From the NCBI GenBank assembly GCA_026396845.1, contig JAPLWC010000064.1, positions 1 through 20,365 of the forward strand: DNA of 20,365 nucleotides, read 5' to 3'. This DNA is from Candidatus Gottesmanbacteria bacterium. GTDB taxonomy: Bacteria; Patescibacteriota; Microgenomatia; UBA10105; UBA927. Shown here in pieces: positions 1 through 6,428 of the stretch (position 1 is its first letter; each line of letters opens with the position of its first letter). A program made the translations under genes and the position numbers. The notes beneath the pieces are model-generated. The model did no database searches. It had not been told where the DNA came from and was given only the letters and a program-made list of their open reading frames with translations.

Positions 1-1095
1 AGCAATGGATTTTTCAATTCGGCGTTTCTTTTCATTCATTAAAGCAAAAACTTCAACACGGTTTCTTACTCTTGGGTCTATCTTTCGTTCTGTTCTTTTT
101 GATCTTTCTCTTCCTAATCTATTTGGCAAAAGATTAATTCGTACGTCGCTTAATTTCAATCCCACAAATTCTCTCCTCACGCTCCTCACGAGAACATCTC
201 CGACACGGTCCGGTTTTGCAAACATACTTTTTACCCTATCAAAAATGGAATCTTTTTTAATTCCAGTTGCTGGTATTAATTTCCCATCGTCTTTTTGCTG
301 CAGATCCCGGTCAACGGGCTGCAGCCTAATTTTAATTTCATTCGCGGTATTCTTAGTAGCGGTTATTACTGTTTTATCAACAGCCGATACTTCTTTCGTT
401 AAATTTACTCTATTCCTTGTATCAGGCCGTATTACGACAAACCCAACATTATGTTTATTGTCCACAACCAACTCTTTCCCACTTTTAGTTAATCGTGATA
501 AAAATGTAAGCGCTTCTTGCCTGTTAAGGTCAGTACCATTTGTAATATTTGTACGAACTTGTTGTTTTATTCTTCCATCGCTAGTTTTAACCCATGCATC
601 AGCATAGCGAATAGCCAATCCATTATGATAATCAACACTAATAATTTGAGACCCTGATTCTGCATGAATAGCGGCGTCACGCCATGCTATTAATGACACG
701 CGCTCTTCTTCTGAAACCGCATTATCAATAACCTTTTGAAATGAACCGTAGTTAGGATGAACTAGATCTCCGTCCTTAACGTCCCAAAAAGCTTCTTTAG
801 ATTGCATGCTTTCATCTCCACGTTTTTCGGCTTTGTACGAATCTATCTGTGCTTGACCCATACCATTTTTCCACCGAAAATGTCGCTCAGTTTGAATTTG
901 TTTTTGAGACCAATCGGGACGTTCTTTAGCAAGTTGATTATCAAGACTACGCAAAGACTCTATGTCATTGTGAATACTATATGAACTATGTGGATCTTGT
1001 GGCGCAAACATCCCTTCAAACCGAGCGAATTTACTTGGGCCAACACCAATATCTAATGGAGAAATTTGACACAAACTATAAACGGCTTTTTTCAT
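1..1095 (-). CDS. Hypothetical protein, 3' end cut by window edge
   Basis: An uninterrupted frame of 365 codons runs from an ATG at 1095-1093 off the left edge, so the C-terminus is missing. An in-frame stop lies just upstream of this ATG, which limits the start. It begins inside the last 20 bases of the DUF6580 gene, suggesting translational coupling; no Shine-Dalgarno sequence is visible. The product looks soluble, with no signal peptide or membrane segment. The N-terminal third is polar (SSYSIHNDIESL, around residues 38-49) and the visible C-terminal part is strongly basic, with several Arg/Lys clusters. I do not recognise a family. The DNA is clearly richer in A/T than nrdJ next door, which may mean a different origin. 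Its position downstream of the cobalamin riboswitch puts it in the B12 unit by location only; no B12 role can be read from the sequence. Confidence 0.75.
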   Translation of the reverse strand, partial: MKKAVYSLCQISPLDIGVGPSKFARFEGMFAPQDPHSSYSIHNDIESLRSLDNQLAKERPDWSQKQIQTERHFRWKNGMGQAQIDSYKAEKRGDESMQSKEAFWDVKDGDLVHPNYGSFQKVIDNAVSEEERVSLIAWRDAAIHAESGSQIISVDYHNGLAIRYADAWVKTSDGRIKQQVRTNITNGTDLNRQEALTFLSRLTKSGKELVVDNKHNVGFVVIRPDTRNRVNLTKEVSAVDKTVITATKNTANEIKIRLQPVDRDLQQKDDGKLIPATGIKKDSIFDRVKSMFAKPDRVGDVLVRSVRREFVGLKLSDVRINLLPNRLGRERSKRTERKIDPRVRNRVEVFALMNEKKRRIEKSIA

Positions 1096-1576
1096 GGAGC
1101 TGTACAAATTGTTTAACTAATGCATATCCCCCAAAAAATATTGCACTATACGAAAAATCTCCGAGAAGCGAATTCCGGAAGAACGGCAATGCCATAATAT
1201 AGGATTCCAAAAGTCCGGTTAAGGTCCTGGGATACATGGATCCGGGCACAACCCAAACGGCGAAATTGGTAACGAGATAAAAAAGAATTGAAGATGCCAG
1301 CGTTACCCCGACAATCCGCGGCACTGATTGTTTTCGTAAATATAGGTTGGCCAGTAAAACGGAAAGGGCGAAACACCCGTAGGTCGCCCACATGACCGTG
1401 TGGAACCCCAAGACCATATCGCTTATCAGCATCGAGCCGACGGTAATAACCAGGGCCTTCGTTGTACCGTACCTGCTGCCGGAAAAAACCGCGAGTGCAC
1501 CAACGGCTGTCACGTTGGCAGGATGCGGCATAAGTCGGGAAAGAACACCGATAATAATTAAAAGTATTGTATCCAT
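1076..1576 (-). CDS. DUF6580-family integral membrane protein, candidate B12 transport component
   Basis: A 166-residue, very hydrophobic protein with about five predicted membrane segments. The N-terminal motif SRLMPHPANVTAVGALAVFSG and the central DMVLGFHTVMWATYGCF are typical of DUF6580, a family I recall as resembling substrate-binding (S) components of ECF transporters. I chose the ATG at 1576, one base after the DUF4430 stop, over a TTG nine bases upstream. A conserved-looking His59 and a single Cys68 lie close together in the central membrane region. It is tightly coupled to the DUF4430 gene and lies downstream of a cobalamin riboswitch, so cobalamin or a precursor is the likely substrate. 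No ECF ATPase or T subunit is in the window. The family call is good; the substrate is inferred from context. Confidence 0.8.
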   Translation of the reverse strand: MDTILLIIIGVLSRLMPHPANVTAVGALAVFSGSRYGTTKALVITVGSMLISDMVLGFHTVMWATYGCFALSVLLANLYLRKQSVPRIVGVTLASSILFYLVTNFAVWVVPGSMYPRTLTGLLESYIMALPFFRNSLLGDFSYSAIFFGGYALVKQFVQLHEKSRL

Positions 1577-1577
1577 A

Positions 1578-1991
1578 TTATTCAATAGTTGGTGTCATGT
1601 ACTTCCACTCTACCGTATCTCCTGCATTGAGACTTTGTTTATCCGCGGCTACCGTCCCTGATTTTCCGTTAACAAAATAAATCCACGCTTTTTCTTTTGT
1701 GTTGGCAAACGTTCCTATTTGTTCAACAAATACCCCAAAATCGTATTGTTTGGTTTTCAGTTCAAGGTTTTGTTTTTTGGCTGCTTCTGAAAGCGCTTGA
1801 AAGGCATTCTGGGCGCTGATGCCTGATACGGTCGCTATTGTCGAGCCGGTATCGAACGTCACTGAAACGGACACTGTCGTTTTTGTCGTGTTGTCGGTAG
1901 ATACATTTCGCGGATGTATAAATAGAACTTTAGAGGAAAAAACAAAAAATGCTGCGAGTATGATTACTACAATGAAAAGGATTCGTTTCAT
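1578..1991 (-). CDS. DUF4430 (transcobalamin-like C-terminal domain) exported protein
   Basis: A 137-residue protein with an N-terminal hydrophobic segment (about residues 4-20) after MKR, serving as a signal or membrane anchor, so the rest should lie outside the membrane. The remainder matches the DUF4430 pattern: an early NAFQALSEAAKK helix, AWIYFVNGKSG, and a C-terminal LNAGDTVEWKY. This domain is related to the C-terminal part of animal transcobalamin and intrinsic factor, which bind B12. The start is well supported: AGGAG lies 5 nt before the ATG, within the regulatory hairpin of the cobalamin riboswitch. The next gene follows after one base. I infer a surface B12-binding protein working with the DUF6580 protein; binding has not been shown for this protein. 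Confidence 0.83.
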   Translation of the reverse strand: MKRILFIVVIILAAFFVFSSKVLFIHPRNVSTDNTTKTTVSVSVTFDTGSTIATVSGISAQNAFQALSEAAKKQNLELKTKQYDFGVFVEQIGTFANTKEKAWIYFVNGKSGTVAADKQSLNAGDTVEWKYMTPTIE

Positions 1992-1994
1992 AAC

Positions 1995-2085
1995 ATCTCC
2001 TGCTCGGGATCAAGTAAGGGAGAGTTCCGGACTATAACCGTTGCGGCACAGCGCCCGAATCACACGGGCTTCCTCTTTTCCTTAC
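1995..2085 (-). promoter_or_regulatory. Compact cobalamin riboswitch controlling the DUF4430-DUF6580 genes
   Basis: Read on the minus strand. P1 is GTAAGG (2085-2080) pairing perfectly with CCTTAC (2019-2014). GAG (2075-2073) can pair with CTC (2024-2022). P4 is GCCCG (2069-2065) with CGGGC (2057-2053). P5 contains the conserved CTGTGCCGCAACGGTTATAG (2051-2032), followed by the hallmark GTCCGGAA (2032-2025). The roughly 70-nt core lacks the extra P7-P11 arm of class I, so it resembles the small class II type. Downstream, ATCCC (2010-2006) can pair with GGAGAT (2000-1995) around a bulged A; this includes the Shine-Dalgarno AGGAG, so control is probably at translation. No convincing L5-L13 kissing partner was found; AACG in L5 with TGTT beside the start codon is the nearest. 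P1 overlaps the pduO stop codon (2084-2082). Confidence 0.9.
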
Positions 2086-2621
2086 TTTCTGGGAATACCG
2101 GACCAAACCGTTTCCCTAACTTTTCCTTGCTTATTTATAAACCTCGCCAACATAAAAAACAAGTCTGATAAACGGTTGAGATACTTCGCGATTATCGGAT
2201 CGACGTGTTCTTTTTGCGATACTGCAACGACCTGCCTCTCTACACGGCGACAAACGCTTCGCGCAATATGGACACGTGACGCCTCAGTATTTCCCCCGGG
2301 AAGTATGAAATTCGTCAGTTTCGGCAAATCACGTTCCAAATCATCAATTGTTTTCTCCATACGTCGTGCCCGGGTTGTCAGCGGCGAGAGATCTGTTTTC
2401 CAACCGGCGAGATTGCTGCCGATTATCAATAAATCGGATTGTATATCTAACAATAATTTTTTAAGATGCCCGATGGTAAGTTCCGAAACGATGAGTCCCA
2501 TCCAGCTATTTAATTCATCAATCGACCCGTACACATCGACGAGATCCTCACACTTCAACACACGCTTCCCGCCGAAAAGAGATGTAGTACCGTCGTCACC
2601 GGTCCGGGTATAAATTGGCAT
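2082..2621 (-). CDS. pduO: Cob(I)alamin adenosyltransferase, PduO type
   Basis: A 179-residue enzyme that transfers the adenosyl group of ATP to cob(I)alamin, making the adenosylcobalamin needed by the NrdJ encoded just upstream. The N-terminal PIYTRTGDDGTTSLFGGKRV is the ATP-binding signature of the PduO family. The C-terminal half carries FILPGGNTEASRVHIARSVC followed by RRVERQVV, which lines the active site. I use the ATG at 2621, which gives the canonical MPIYTRTGD start; an in-frame ATG at 2702 lies inside nrdJ and would add 27 unrelated residues. The gene begins 10 bases after the nrdJ stop, with no good Shine-Dalgarno, so translation probably depends on nrdJ. Its stop codon is part of riboswitch stem P1. 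Confidence 0.95.
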   Translation of the reverse strand: MPIYTRTGDDGTTSLFGGKRVLKCEDLVDVYGSIDELNSWMGLIVSELTIGHLKKLLLDIQSDLLIIGSNLAGWKTDLSPLTTRARRMEKTIDDLERDLPKLTNFILPGGNTEASRVHIARSVCRRVERQVVAVSQKEHVDPIIAKYLNRLSDLFFMLARFINKQGKVRETVWSGIPRK

Positions 2622-2631
2622 ATGTGGAGTA

Positions 2632-5076
2632 TTAACACTCAGAGTAGCCGCAACTGTAGCACTTCTTGCAGGATTCTTCAAAAACCAGACTCGCTTCTCC
2701 ACATTTCGGGCATAAATCGACCGTCACCATACGTTTGGACGTGGCGACTGCCTCCTTCGGAGCCTCCGCCGACGGCGCAAACACCGGGGTAGACGGCACA
2801 GCAGAGGTTAACTTTGCAACCGCTTCCTGTACCGTTGTGGCCATCTGGTGTCCATTACCGTTCCCGTCGGTCGCTGGGAGTGGCGCAGTATCTACCCGAT
2901 GTTTCTGGAAAAATCCGAAATGCCGGTCTATAACTTTTGCAATGGCATCAGGTAAGCTTCTGACGCGGTTTTCTCCGAACCCTAAACTGCGTGCTCCTCC
3001 GATGCCGATAAGCATGGATGCAATTTTGTGTGCCCGTTCCATCGGCGGAATGGGTGACGCCATGCGAAGGGTGAGGGAAATAATTTTCCCCAACGCTTCC
3101 GCCATGGCAGTTACATCGCTGCCGGCTTTTCCGACGCTGATAAACATTTCTACGGGTTGATTGCCTCCGTTAGTATTTACCGTCACATACGCGTCTCCGA
3201 CCGGCGTCTCAACCCTGTAGGTAGATCCATGCAATACCATCGGACGCGGTTTCACTTCGGGAATGCCGGGAGATAGCATCTCTTCTTTCTTGCCCGGCGA
3301 AGCTTTAGCGAAGTCGGGACGTGTGAGTACTCCGGCCCTGCTTCCTTCCCGCATGTAGGCAATACCTTTGCATCCTTGCTCATATGCCAGCGTATACAGG
3401 CGTTTCACATCCTCAACCGTATGGGTGGCTGGAGCATTCACGGTTTTGCTGATGGATGCATCGACATATTTTTGAATGGCTGCCTGCACATAGACGTGGT
3501 CTTCCGGCGTCAGATCATTGGCGGAGACAAACCATGCAGGGCGGTCTTCCCGAGCAGGCTCTCTCCCATGAGTCTTTTTGAATTCTTCAAACCATGCGTC
3601 ATATAACGGATGCCGGAGTATATGTTCTCCAAGACGATCCCGCCGGATAAACTCAAACTCAAACACGGGCTCTATGCCGCTGGAAACCCCGGCCATCAGT
3701 GACGTACTTCCGGTCGGCGCCTGCTGTAAAATAAGAGAATTGCGGATCCCGTACTTTTTGATACCCTTACGGACTGATTCCGGTAACTGTTTGATAAAGT
3801 ACGCATCCAGATGCTTTTTGATCTGAATTTTCGGGAACGGCCCTTTCTCCGCGGCAATACCCACCGATGCTTCGTACGCCGCATCCCTGATGATTTTGTA
3901 GATTTTATCAATCACAGGCAGACTTTCGCTGCTCCCGTAGCGAAGCTTCATTTTAATAAGCGCATCACCCAAACCCATGGTACCCAAACCTATACGGCGT
4001 TCTCCCTGCTTTTGCACTTTACGGATCTCATCAAAGACATAAAAATCCGCTTCAATCACATCATCCTGGAACCGTACGCCGACTTTAGCAATCTCTGCCA
4101 ACCGCGCATAATCCATTTCGCCTTTCTCATTCACCAGCGCCGCGAGATTGATGGAACAGAGGTTACACACCCCCCAGTTGGGTAATCCTTCTTCACCACA
4201 GGGGTTCACGCAGTTCACATATTCAAAATACGAATTATTAAACCATTTGTTATACCGCTCCATGAACACAATACCCGGCTCTGCGCTTTTCCACGCTGCG
4301 GTGGCAATAAGATCCCACAGCGCCCGTGCTTTAACAGTTTTTTGGACAATGACTTTTTTCCCGAGTGCAATCCAATTGGGTAAATAGCCGTCCCACTTCG
4401 TGTCATACTCCGGATCCGTTTTATCGGGAAATATCAAATTCCAATCCGCATCTTTTTTCACCGCTTCCATAAACGCATCCGAAACACACACAGAAAGATT
4501 GGCCCCGTTAATCCGGGACAAATCCTGTTTCACGGTAATAAACTCTTCGATATCCGGATGCCAATCCCAGAGCATAAGCATGAGTGCACCCCGCCGTGAA
4601 CCCCCTTGCTGGATAATATCATTGGTGGCGACGCTAAATAGCACCGCCCAATTACACGGACCGGAAGAAAATCCGTTCACCTTGCTGACCCTCGCACCGC
4701 GGGGCCGGAGACTCGAAAGGTTGATGCCCACGCCGCCGCCGCGCGACATAATTTCCACCATTTGCGAAAGTGTCTTAAGAATTCCTCCGCGTGAATCGTG
4801 AGGGCTGGGGATGACAAAACAATTATAAAACGTTACCTTGTATCCGGTACCCGCTCCCGATAAAATCCTGCCGCCTGGAACAAACGCAAAATCCTGCATG
4901 GCGCAGTAGAATTTTTCTTCCCAAAAGTCCCTGTCTTTTTTGTGCTCTGACTGGGCTATCGCATGAGAGACCCGCCGCCACATTGCTTCCGGTGCATCTT
5001 CCATCGGTTTCCCCATCTTATCTTTGAGCGCATATCGGTCCAAAAATACGGTGTTACGGATACCTGTGAGTTCCAT
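2632..5076 (-). CDS. nrdJ: Adenosylcobalamin-dependent (class II) ribonucleoside-diphosphate reductase
   Basis: An 814-residue class II ribonucleotide reductase, which makes deoxyribonucleotides using a radical generated from adenosylcobalamin. The redox cysteine pair is Cys86 (FYNCFVIP) and Cys304; the catalytic NPCGE motif is Asn291, Cys293 and Glu295. Cys304 lies 11 residues after Cys293, as in the family. The substrate-phosphate motif APTGSTSLMAG is at 453-463. A TSCPD domain spans roughly 617-700. The C-terminal tail has Cys789/792/803/806/809/814, a zinc-ribbon and redox-relay end typical of NrdJ. There is no N-terminal ATP-cone. Cys307 replaces the Gly usual in CNLGSINLA. Residues about 586-596 in the linker before TSCPD are encoded by a palindromic repeat. 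It lies in an nrdR-nrdJ-pduO unit and depends on the PduO product. Confidence 0.97.
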   Translation of the reverse strand: MELTGIRNTVFLDRYALKDKMGKPMEDAPEAMWRRVSHAIAQSEHKKDRDFWEEKFYCAMQDFAFVPGGRILSGAGTGYKVTFYNCFVIPSPHDSRGGILKTLSQMVEIMSRGGGVGINLSSLRPRGARVSKVNGFSSGPCNWAVLFSVATNDIIQQGGSRRGALMLMLWDWHPDIEEFITVKQDLSRINGANLSVCVSDAFMEAVKKDADWNLIFPDKTDPEYDTKWDGYLPNWIALGKKVIVQKTVKARALWDLIATAAWKSAEPGIVFMERYNKWFNNSYFEYVNCVNPCGEEGLPNWGVCNLCSINLAALVNEKGEMDYARLAEIAKVGVRFQDDVIEADFYVFDEIRKVQKQGERRIGLGTMGLGDALIKMKLRYGSSESLPVIDKIYKIIRDAAYEASVGIAAEKGPFPKIQIKKHLDAYFIKQLPESVRKGIKKYGIRNSLILQQAPTGSTSLMAGVSSGIEPVFEFEFIRRDRLGEHILRHPLYDAWFEEFKKTHGREPAREDRPAWFVSANDLTPEDHVYVQAAIQKYVDASISKTVNAPATHTVEDVKRLYTLAYEQGCKGIAYMREGSRAGVLTRPDFAKASPGKKEEMLSPGIPEVKPRPMVLHGSTYRVETPVGDAYVTVNTNGGNQPVEMFISVGKAGSDVTAMAEALGKIISLTLRMASPIPPMERAHKIASMLIGIGGARSLGFGENRVRSLPDAIAKVIDRHFGFFQKHRVDTAPLPATDGNGNGHQMATTVQEAVAKLTSAVPSTPVFAPSAEAPKEAVATSKRMVTVDLCPKCGEASLVFEESCKKCYSCGYSEC
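3293..3318. repeat. REP-like palindrome inside nrdJ
   Basis: CCCGGC...GTCGGG arms (6 bp with one G-T pair) enclose GAAGCTTTAGCGAA. It resembles the intergenic element at 18907-18933, which has the same arms and the same AGCTTTA centre. In nrdJ it is translated as FAKASPGK in the flexible linker before the TSCPD domain, so it does not disturb the core. Confidence 0.6.
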
Positions 5077-5119
5077 AATGTTTTATTAATTTATTTATTA
5101 TTGATTGATCTCTCGATCC

Positions 5120-5144
5120 AAAAAGTTACTCAGAGTAACTTTTT
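5120..5144 (-). terminator. Hairpin at the nrdR-nrdJ junction (attenuator or processing site)
   Basis: Perfect 11-bp inverted repeat AAAAAGTTACT / AGTAACTTTTT with a 3-base loop, ending in five U on the minus-strand transcript. The nrdR stop codon (5132-5130) lies in its loop region. The stem is AT-rich, so it is weak as an intrinsic terminator and more likely reduces or processes the transcript between nrdR and nrdJ. Confidence 0.5.
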
Positions 5145-5576
5145 GACTTCTTTTTCAAAATCTTCTATGTCCACAAACTGCCGGAATACGCTTGCAAACC
5201 GGATGTACGCAAGTTTGTCTAGTTTTTTCAGACGCCTGGCTACCAGCTCTCCGATTTTTTTACTCTGTACCTCCGTCGTTTCACCGGCGATCAATTCCCG
5301 CTCTACTTCATCAACAATCCTGTCTACGTCAGCCGCTTTAATGGTCGTTTTTCCACTTGCCCTCCAGATGCCCCGCTTCAGTTTCTCCCGGTCAAACGTT
5401 TCCCGCCGTTCGTCTTTTTTAATCACCGTAATCGGTACCGATTCCACCCGCTCGTATGTCGTAAACCGCTTCTCGCATTTCGTGCAAGCTCTCCTGCGTC
5501 TCGTCACTGACAAATCTTCATTATCCCGTGTCTCAATGACATCTGTATTTTCAAACCCGCAATATGGACATTTCAT
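5130..5576 (-). CDS. nrdR: Transcriptional regulator NrdR
   Basis: A 148-residue repressor of ribonucleotide reductase genes. The N-terminal zinc ribbon uses Cys3, Cys6, Cys31 and Cys34 (MKCPYCG and CTKC) with the usual RRRRAC stretch between, followed by RFTTYERVE and an ATP-cone from about 48 to 138 that senses ATP/dATP. Length and layout are normal for the family. MKCPYCG is the standard start; no Shine-Dalgarno is seen. It is the first gene of the leftward unit that continues into nrdJ 53 bases later. Two NrdR-box-like sites overlap its own promoter, so it probably represses itself together with nrdJ. Because NrdJ here lacks an ATP-cone, NrdR may be the main dATP sensor of the pathway. 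Confidence 0.97.
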   Translation of the reverse strand: MKCPYCGFENTDVIETRDNEDLSVTRRRRACTKCEKRFTTYERVESVPITVIKKDERRETFDREKLKRGIWRASGKTTIKAADVDRIVDEVERELIAGETTEVQSKKIGELVARRLKKLDKLAYIRFASVFRQFVDIEDFEKEVKKLL

Positions 5577-5709
5577 CAGTTCAATGTAAACACTTCATCG
5601 TTGTATGTTAGGACTTCTCAATATATACACTTTTTCCGAGTTTTCAAGGGCCAATTTCTTTCGTATCCTTATTTCACGAATGAAATATAAAACGCTATAT
5701 GTGGTGCTC
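5577..5709 (-). other. Leader of the nrdR transcript, about 133 nt
   Basis: Stretch between the predicted transcription start (near 5709) and the nrdR ATG. I see no riboswitch core and no Shine-Dalgarno. It holds a third weak NrdR-like site, TCTCAATATATACACT at 5616-5631 (11 of 16 matches, out of spacing with the other two). Confidence 0.4.
5692..5707 (-). promoter_or_regulatory. NrdR box 1
   Basis: ACGCTATATGTGGTGC on the plus strand matches 12 of 16 positions of the NrdR consensus ACACWATATATWGTGT. It covers about +2 to +17 of the predicted nrdR transcript and lies 32 bp from the second box. Confidence 0.75.
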
Positions 5710-5715
5710 AAAATC

Positions 5716-5744
5716 ATACTAAGACACTAAATGGAGGGCGTCAA
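5716..5744 (-). promoter_or_regulatory. Promoter of nrdR-nrdJ-pduO
   Basis: On the minus strand, TTGACG (5744-5739), a 17-bp spacer, then TAGTAT (5721-5716). This is a near-consensus housekeeping promoter. Transcription should begin near 5709. The spacer is occupied by NrdR box 2 and the start site by box 1, a repression layout. Confidence 0.75.
5724..5739 (-). promoter_or_regulatory. NrdR box 2
   Basis: ACACTAAATGGAGGGC on the plus strand matches 11 of 16 consensus positions. It lies between the -35 and -10 hexamers and starts exactly 32 bp from box 1, about three helical turns, which is the spacing known for tandem NrdR boxes. Confidence 0.7.
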
Positions 5745-5876
5745 CTAGCAATATCTATATCAAAAAAGTGCAATTTTTTTCTTTGAAGCTACTGGAATTT
5801 TGATGAGGAAAAAGTACGGGAAATTACAGGATCACGATACACTGCTCCATACAACACAGACGTTTTGTGTTCAACG
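5745..5876. other. Intergenic stretch upstream of nrdR and downstream of the DUF5667 gene
   Basis: No gene recognised. Contains A- and T-rich runs (5763-5780) and a short inverted repeat ACGTT/AACGT near 5862-5880 with no following T-run, so I do not call a terminator for the DUF5667 gene. Confidence 0.4.
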
Positions 5877-6428
5877 TTACTTTAATTTCGGCAGATCAGC
5901 CCGAAGTGTCGTCACAAGATCCAAAGATCCGGTGAGTCCGGATTTAATCGTCGCATCGGTAGCGTTTTGTATCTGGGCCGTCAGTACCTCTGCGTGCTTT
6001 GCAAGCGACTGGGTGAGATGGTCCGTTATGTATGCCGGAACGTCTTTTCCCTGCGCTTTGAGGGTAAGCAGTGACTGGACTGCATTATTCATGTACTTCT
6101 CACCCTTGGAGATTGTCTGCTCCGAAAGAACTCCGTTCCCGCTGGCGGAAAGCATGAGCCCCATTGCCAATCGTTTGTCCCCCTGCAAAATATAAAACTC
6201 CGTTTTCTTTACCGGATCCATAATCAGTTTGTCGAGTATCCAGTCCCGAGCTTGTTTGAGAACATACAGCGGATTGTTCGGCAACATACCGGGATACGGG
6301 AGGTCATATTGGACTGGCTCCGGTGTGGGGGCGCAGCCCAGAGGGCTCTGCCCGGCGGGTGTTGCGGTTGCTGCAAAAACCATTACCGGAAAAAGAAGAA
6401 GAGCAAGAAACACACCTATATTTTTCAT
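5877..6428 (-). CDS. DUF5667 secreted protein
   Basis: A 183-residue exported protein. Residues 1-19 form a signal peptide ending FAATA. The conserved YDLPYPGMLPNNPLYVLKQARD (about 41-62) followed by PVKKTEFYILQGDKRLAMG is the signature of DUF5667, common in Patescibacteria. The rest is predicted helical, with no cysteine-rich or catalytic motif, suggesting a structural or periplasm-like role. The start ATG overlaps the stop of the upstream HD gene by four bases (ATGA), so the two are translated together. Residues 22-33 (ATPAGQSPLGCA) coincide with an imperfect palindrome. The function of the family is unknown. Confidence 0.85.
   Translation of the reverse strand: MKNIGVFLALLLFPVMVFAATATPAGQSPLGCAPTPEPVQYDLPYPGMLPNNPLYVLKQARDWILDKLIMDPVKKTEFYILQGDKRLAMGLMLSASGNGVLSEQTISKGEKYMNNAVQSLLTLKAQGKDVPAYITDHLTQSLAKHAEVLTAQIQNATDATIKSGLTGSLDLVTTLRADLPKLK
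6330..6354. repeat. Imperfect palindrome inside the DUF5667 gene
   Basis: GGGCGCAGCCC and GGGCTCTGCCC arms around AGA, eleven positions with two mismatches. It encodes part of the variable region just after the signal peptide and may be another inserted palindromic repeat. Confidence 0.4.

Noticed and set aside
5..607. Plus-strand ORF of 200 codons near the left edge
   Set aside because: Lies opposite the longer unbroken minus-strand frame (1-1095); the product is Ser/Phe/Leu-rich with no domain, typical of a shadow.
2622..2702. Upstream ATG for pduO at 2702
   Set aside because: Would lie within nrdJ and add residues unlike any adenosyltransferase; MPIYTRTGD at 2621 is the family start.
5616..5631. 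Third NrdR box
   Set aside because: Matches rest mostly on the AT core, the GTGT arm is missing, and it is 76 bp from box 1, not clearly in phase. Kept only as a note.
5577..5709. Possible cobalamin riboswitch in the nrdR leader
   Set aside because: No CCGCAAC-type core, no P1 or P4 stems, and the leader is too short for class I.
5763..5780. A-run/T-run hairpin as terminator of the DUF5667 gene
   Set aside because: Only A-T pairs with a short stem, and more than 95 bases past the stop codon.
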